A stretch of DNA of 64,000 bases, taken from contig CM023537.1 in NCBI GenBank assembly GCA_013350335.1, positions 8,795,438 through 8,859,437 on the forward strand, written 5' to 3'. The DNA comes from Chimonanthus salicifolius (taxonomy: Eukaryota; Streptophyta; Magnoliopsida; Laurales; Calycanthaceae). The position numbers and the translations under genes are program-made. A model generated the notes under the pieces. The model did not search any database and was not told the origin of the DNA. It saw only the letters and a program-made list of their open reading frames with translations. This document shows positions 60,736 through 64,000 of this stretch, one piece after another; the stretch's first letter is position 1; the number at the start of each line of letters is the position of its first letter.

Positions 60736-60768
60736 GCATGCTTTTCTCCAATCTGTACCGGCCTTCAT
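60736..60768 (-). repeat. Short inverted remnant of the last CPK exon
   Basis: Read on the minus strand this is ATGAAGGCCGGTACAGATTG followed by GAGAAAAGCAT, matching the kinase exon 8 stretch at about 60386-60418 ([10 protein letters not shown]). It lies directly before the direct copy at 60769 and is separated from its partner there (60805 on) by 36 nt. Confidence 0.85.
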
Positions 60769-61170
60769 GATGGGCGCATTAGTCATGAGGAGTTTGTGGC
60801 CACGATGAAAGCAGGAACAGATTGGAAAAAAGCATCAAGACAGTATTCACGAGAACAATTTAATAGTCTCAGCTTAAAGTTAATGAAGGAGGGGTCTCTA
60901 CAATTGAGCAGTGAGGGCAGATGAGGGAGTCGAAGAAGGAAAAAAAAATTGTGAAAATGAAAATAGGAAAATCTTTTTTTGTGGGTTTATAAAATTCTTT
61001 CTTCCGTCTGCATCTGTTCTCTTGCTGATCTTGATTCTTTTCCCCTCTTTTGTAAATTTTCTTGGAATCTATGAGGGAATATGTAGGGATTAGGTTTCTG
61101 AATCATGTATTTTAGTGGTTGCATTGTACCACGTTTGAGTGGGGAAAAGAAGGATTCATGGGTAAGAGCA
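60769..61170 (+). pseudogene. Direct duplicate of the last CPK exon and 3' UTR (copy 2)
   Basis: From GATGGGCGC on, this repeats kinase exon 8 (fourth EF-hand loop, second half, and C-terminal tail) and the 3' UTR. The 51-codon frame is intact to TGA (60922-60924), with a few substitutions such as YDEFAAM to HEEFVAT. The acceptor 'ttgcag' before the true exon is replaced by 'cttcat', so it cannot be spliced in at the same point. I infer a non-coding duplicate, unless a read-through or novel splice uses it. Confidence 0.85.
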
Positions 61171-61179
61171 AAGACATAT

Positions 61180-61612
61180 TACACGGTTGTATTATATGAT
61201 TGTACATACGTGTAGATGACTGTCCACAACCCTAGATTCTCAAACGGTTAAGTTGGTTGAGACAACGGTCCTCTCGGAAAGGACCTTCAAATATGAAAAT
61301 AAGATTGTCGATTCTACTCACACCATTGTAGATGTTGTTTCTATTAATACGAGCAAAGGTAAGAAATGTGGTGCATCACCAAAGACGAAGAGTAAATTTG
61401 GAAAGGTAAAGTCCATATCAAAAGTATTCATTTGCTTTGAAAAGAAGTTGAAAGTTGGCTAAATGTATTATTGGCCAACAATATGATTAAATTGGAACTT
61501 GATAATCAAACTTCCAAGGAGGATATACAGAAACTGCCTACTGTTGTTATCATCGGAAAGTTTGTCACAAGACCAATTTTTGTTTTACAAATCATGACAT
61601 AATCCAATACAA
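61180..61612 (+). repeat. Downstream flank of copy 2, repeated after copy 3
   Basis: The block with 'aagaaatgtggtgcatca', 'ccaaagacgaagagtaaatt', 'tcaaacttccaaggaggata' and 'catgacataatccaatac' recurs at about 63498-63905. The second copy has internal deletions. A 69-codon frame at 61253-61462 is not supported as a gene. Confidence 0.75.
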
Positions 61613-62847
61613 TAACATTTCAAGAGTTTAAATATAAATTAATCTCAAATAAAGATAATTGACTTCAAATTAAATTAACTTTCCATATGATTGAAGTCTT
61701 CCACAATTCGACAGTCATCTCATCAACTCTTCAAGTCCGTACGGCCTTTCTCTAACTAATTCCTTACGAACTATTAGGGAGTGAGTGTCTCTTACCCTGA
61801 AATCATTAGCTCAGTAGGGATACAATTGCCACAATGAATATGCAGGAAAAATACAACATATTTCATAATCAATATATACAAACCATCATGTAATGATACA
61901 ATACATCATAGTCTATTCTCAACACATAGAAACCATACTTATTGGAACCCTACAATATCTTCAGAGCCAATAATATCACGAGGAGCTACCTAGTCCATAC
62001 TCAGCTTAATCGACTATCAAATACATAGATCTCCTGTATAGACCTAAATATATCCTACATATAGAAAAAACACAACTTCATCAGGCAAATCATATAGAAT
62101 ATGTAATCATTCATAACTTCATACATAATCCAATCAACTATGCTTAGATATAAATAACAATCAACCATGGTCTAAGCCAGCAACCAAATGCATCATTTTG
62201 ACCAATTCTTGTTGGATTTTCTTCCTAAATTTGTTGAAATTTCTTGTATAATTTTTTTGATAGCCTCATGAACCATGACCCAAAATTGATACATCCAACT
62301 ACAAGGATGGATTTGGGCTCTCAAGATCTTGCATGGTGAAAATTTAGAACTCATCTAAGTCAACCCAACGTCCAATCTTAGTGCAGGGCGCATAACTAGT
62401 AGTATTTCAATTTAAATAATGAAAGCCATACTTATAGACTCCATCAAAACTTTATGAAACCGAGATCTCATAGTTTCAAACATATTCATCTTGACACAAA
62501 ATATTTCACAATTGTAATTATATGGAAACTACTCATTTCTATATTGAAGTTGGCCATAATGATTGACTTCCTACGATTAGATGAAATACAAAAAGCACTG
62601 CATGATAAGTTGGTGTTGAAAAAAATTTAACATCTAATAAAAGATAAGATGGTGGAATACATAAACGCAATTGAAAAACAAAAAATATAAGATAGAAAAC
62701 ATATCTCAATGAAACCCAGCATATGCTCCATCGATCGAAGAAAGAAAGAGACATATACACGTATGTCCTGCACAAATATTTCAATTGATCTAAGCTTTTA
62801 AAATTAGAGTAGAAGTTTTGAATTCAACAACTAACAACTTATTTGAC
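61613..62847. other. Intergenic DNA between the CPK-tail copies
   Basis: AT-rich. A partial family C SINE-like fragment lies near 62787-62847. No gene is seen. Confidence 0.45.
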
Positions 62848-63161
62848 ACACAGTATCTTTGCTCTTACCTATGCATCCTTCTTTTCCTCACTCTCACTAG
62901 GTACAAACGCAACTCATGAAGTACATGATTCACAAACTTAATCCCTACCTATTCCCTTATAGATTCCAAGAAAATTTACAAAAGAGGGGAACAGAATCAA
63001 GATCCAGCCAGAGAAGATACAGTAAGAAGAAAGAATTTTATAAACCCACAAAAAAATATTTTCCTATTTTCATTTTCACAATTTTTTCTTCTTCTTTCAC
63101 AATTAAATTCTTCTCGTGTGAATAGCCTCGATGCTTTTCTCCCATATCTGCCAGCCTTCAT
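62848..63161 (-). pseudogene. Inverted copy of the last CPK exon and 3' UTR
   Basis: The minus strand from 63161 reads the exon stretch ATGAAGGC..GGAGAAAAGCATC..TATTCAC, then jumps, by an internal deletion of about 70 bp, into the 3' UTR ('aaattgtgaaaatgaaaata', 'tttttgtgggtttataaaat', 'gtatcttctctggctggatc') and on to 62848. The deletion removes the C-terminal tail and stop. Confidence 0.85.
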
Positions 63162-63500
63162 GATGGGCGCATAAGTTATGACGAGTTTCCGGCCATGATG
63201 AAGGCAAGAAGAGACCGGAGGAAAGCATCAAGGCAGTATTCACGGGAACGATTGAGTAGAAGAAAAAAATTGTGAAAATGAAAATAGGAATTCCTTTTTG
63301 TGGGTTTATAAAATTCTTTCTTCCTTCTGTATCTTCTCTTGCTGGATCTTGATTCTTTACTCTGTTTTTGTGAATTTTCTTGGAATCAGTAGGGAAATTG
63401 GTTGGAATTAGGTTTCTGAAATCATGAATTTCAGTAGTTGCGATGTACACCTTTGAGCAGGGAAAGAAGGGTGCATGGGAAAGAGCGAAGGCATACAACA
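63162..63500 (+). pseudogene. Direct copy of the last CPK exon and 3' UTR (copy 3)
   Basis: Begins with GATGGGCGCATAAGTTATGA, almost identical to kinase exon 8, and carries a deletion like that of the inverted copy (GGGAACGATT joined to GAGTAGAAGAA), so the frame ends early. The 3' UTR follows. Again the splice acceptor is replaced by 'cttcat'. Confidence 0.85.
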
Positions 63501-64000
63501 CAGTTGGTTTGATATTATTGTACAGGGATGATGTTCTTCATCTTTTTGTATGAATGTGTACAACCCTAGTTTTGGACTTCTGTGGTTGCCACGGTGAAAC
63601 AGAATGAATCGTTTGATGATTATCTCAAACAGTTAAGTGATTTGGCTAACCGTCAAACGGTTAAGTCGGTTGAGACAAGATGTCGTTTCTATTAATAAGA
63701 GCAACGGTAAGAAATGTGGTGCATCATCAAAGACGAAGTGTAAATTTGGAGAGGTTATGTATTATTGGTCAACAATATAATTAATTGGAATCTGATAATC
63801 AAACTTCCAAGGAGGATAAACAGAAACTGGCAACTGTCGATATCATCGGAAAGTTTGTTACAATACCAATTTCTGTTTTACAATTCATGACATAATCCAA
63901 TATAAGCTCTGAGGGACCAACCCAAGATTTAGTCGGGGGCTCTGTTAGACATTGTTCTCTTCATTTTGTTGGATTTTTTCGAATAACAAGAGTATCTCTA
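63501..64000 (+). repeat. Second copy of the downstream flank, then unassigned DNA
   Basis: About 63501-63905 repeats 61180-61612 with gaps. From about 63906 to the window end nothing is recognised. Confidence 0.6.

Noticed and set aside
63103..63501. 132-codon minus-strand open frame across the hairpin
   Set aside because: It is antisense to the duplicated CPK exon and 3' UTR; a similar antisense frame exists over the original exon.

Overview
This window is nuclear DNA from a flowering plant. It is AT-rich, its genes are interrupted by GT-AG introns, and the spaces between genes are full of plant mobile elements (SINEs, MITEs, miniature LTR elements, a solo LTR and a LINE). The three clear genes are of plant types. 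I cannot name the species from the sequence alone.

Layout. At 1-890 there is probably the non-coding first exon and first intron of a gene running left out of the window. From 900 to 14,460 I see only intergenic DNA with repeats, including a well-preserved miniature LTR element (2587-2938, 5-bp target duplication) and a GC-richer, promoter-like island with G-box cores (about 5480-6150). At 14,461-16,665 (minus strand) lies an intact six-exon LOG gene, which makes active cytokinin. From 17,000 to 29,000 repeats dominate: fold-back elements, a second miniature LTR element, a decayed Copia gag, and a 3.3-kb solo LTR (25,085-28,377). At 29,835-35,879 (plus strand) lies a ferredoxin sulfite reductase gene (SIR) of eight exons; a 5'-truncated LINE sits about 170 bp upstream of its start codon. 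From 36,000 to 48,000 there is repeat-rich intergenic DNA. At 48,830-60,507 (plus strand) lies a calcium-dependent protein kinase (CPK) gene of eight exons, related to the CPK7/8/32 group. Downstream of it, to the end of the window, its last exon and 3' UTR are repeated as partial copies in both orientations.

Most notable. (1) The terminal CPK exon plus 3' UTR has been multiplied into a direct copy, an inverted copy and another direct copy. The inverted and last direct copies form a hairpin of roughly 300-bp arms around a 36-nt loop, a possible source of small RNAs against the parent kinase. (2) SIR carries three single-base indels and the CPK one, against otherwise perfectly conserved exons; LOG has none. 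These are either consensus errors in the assembly or real lesions. (3) A GC-rich, TA-flanked MITE-like family built of GGGTCGGGTT-type sequence is present in about five copies. (4) The LINE inserted into the SIR leader or core promoter.

The three genes act in unrelated processes (hormone activation, sulfur assimilation, calcium signalling), and nothing suggests they work together.
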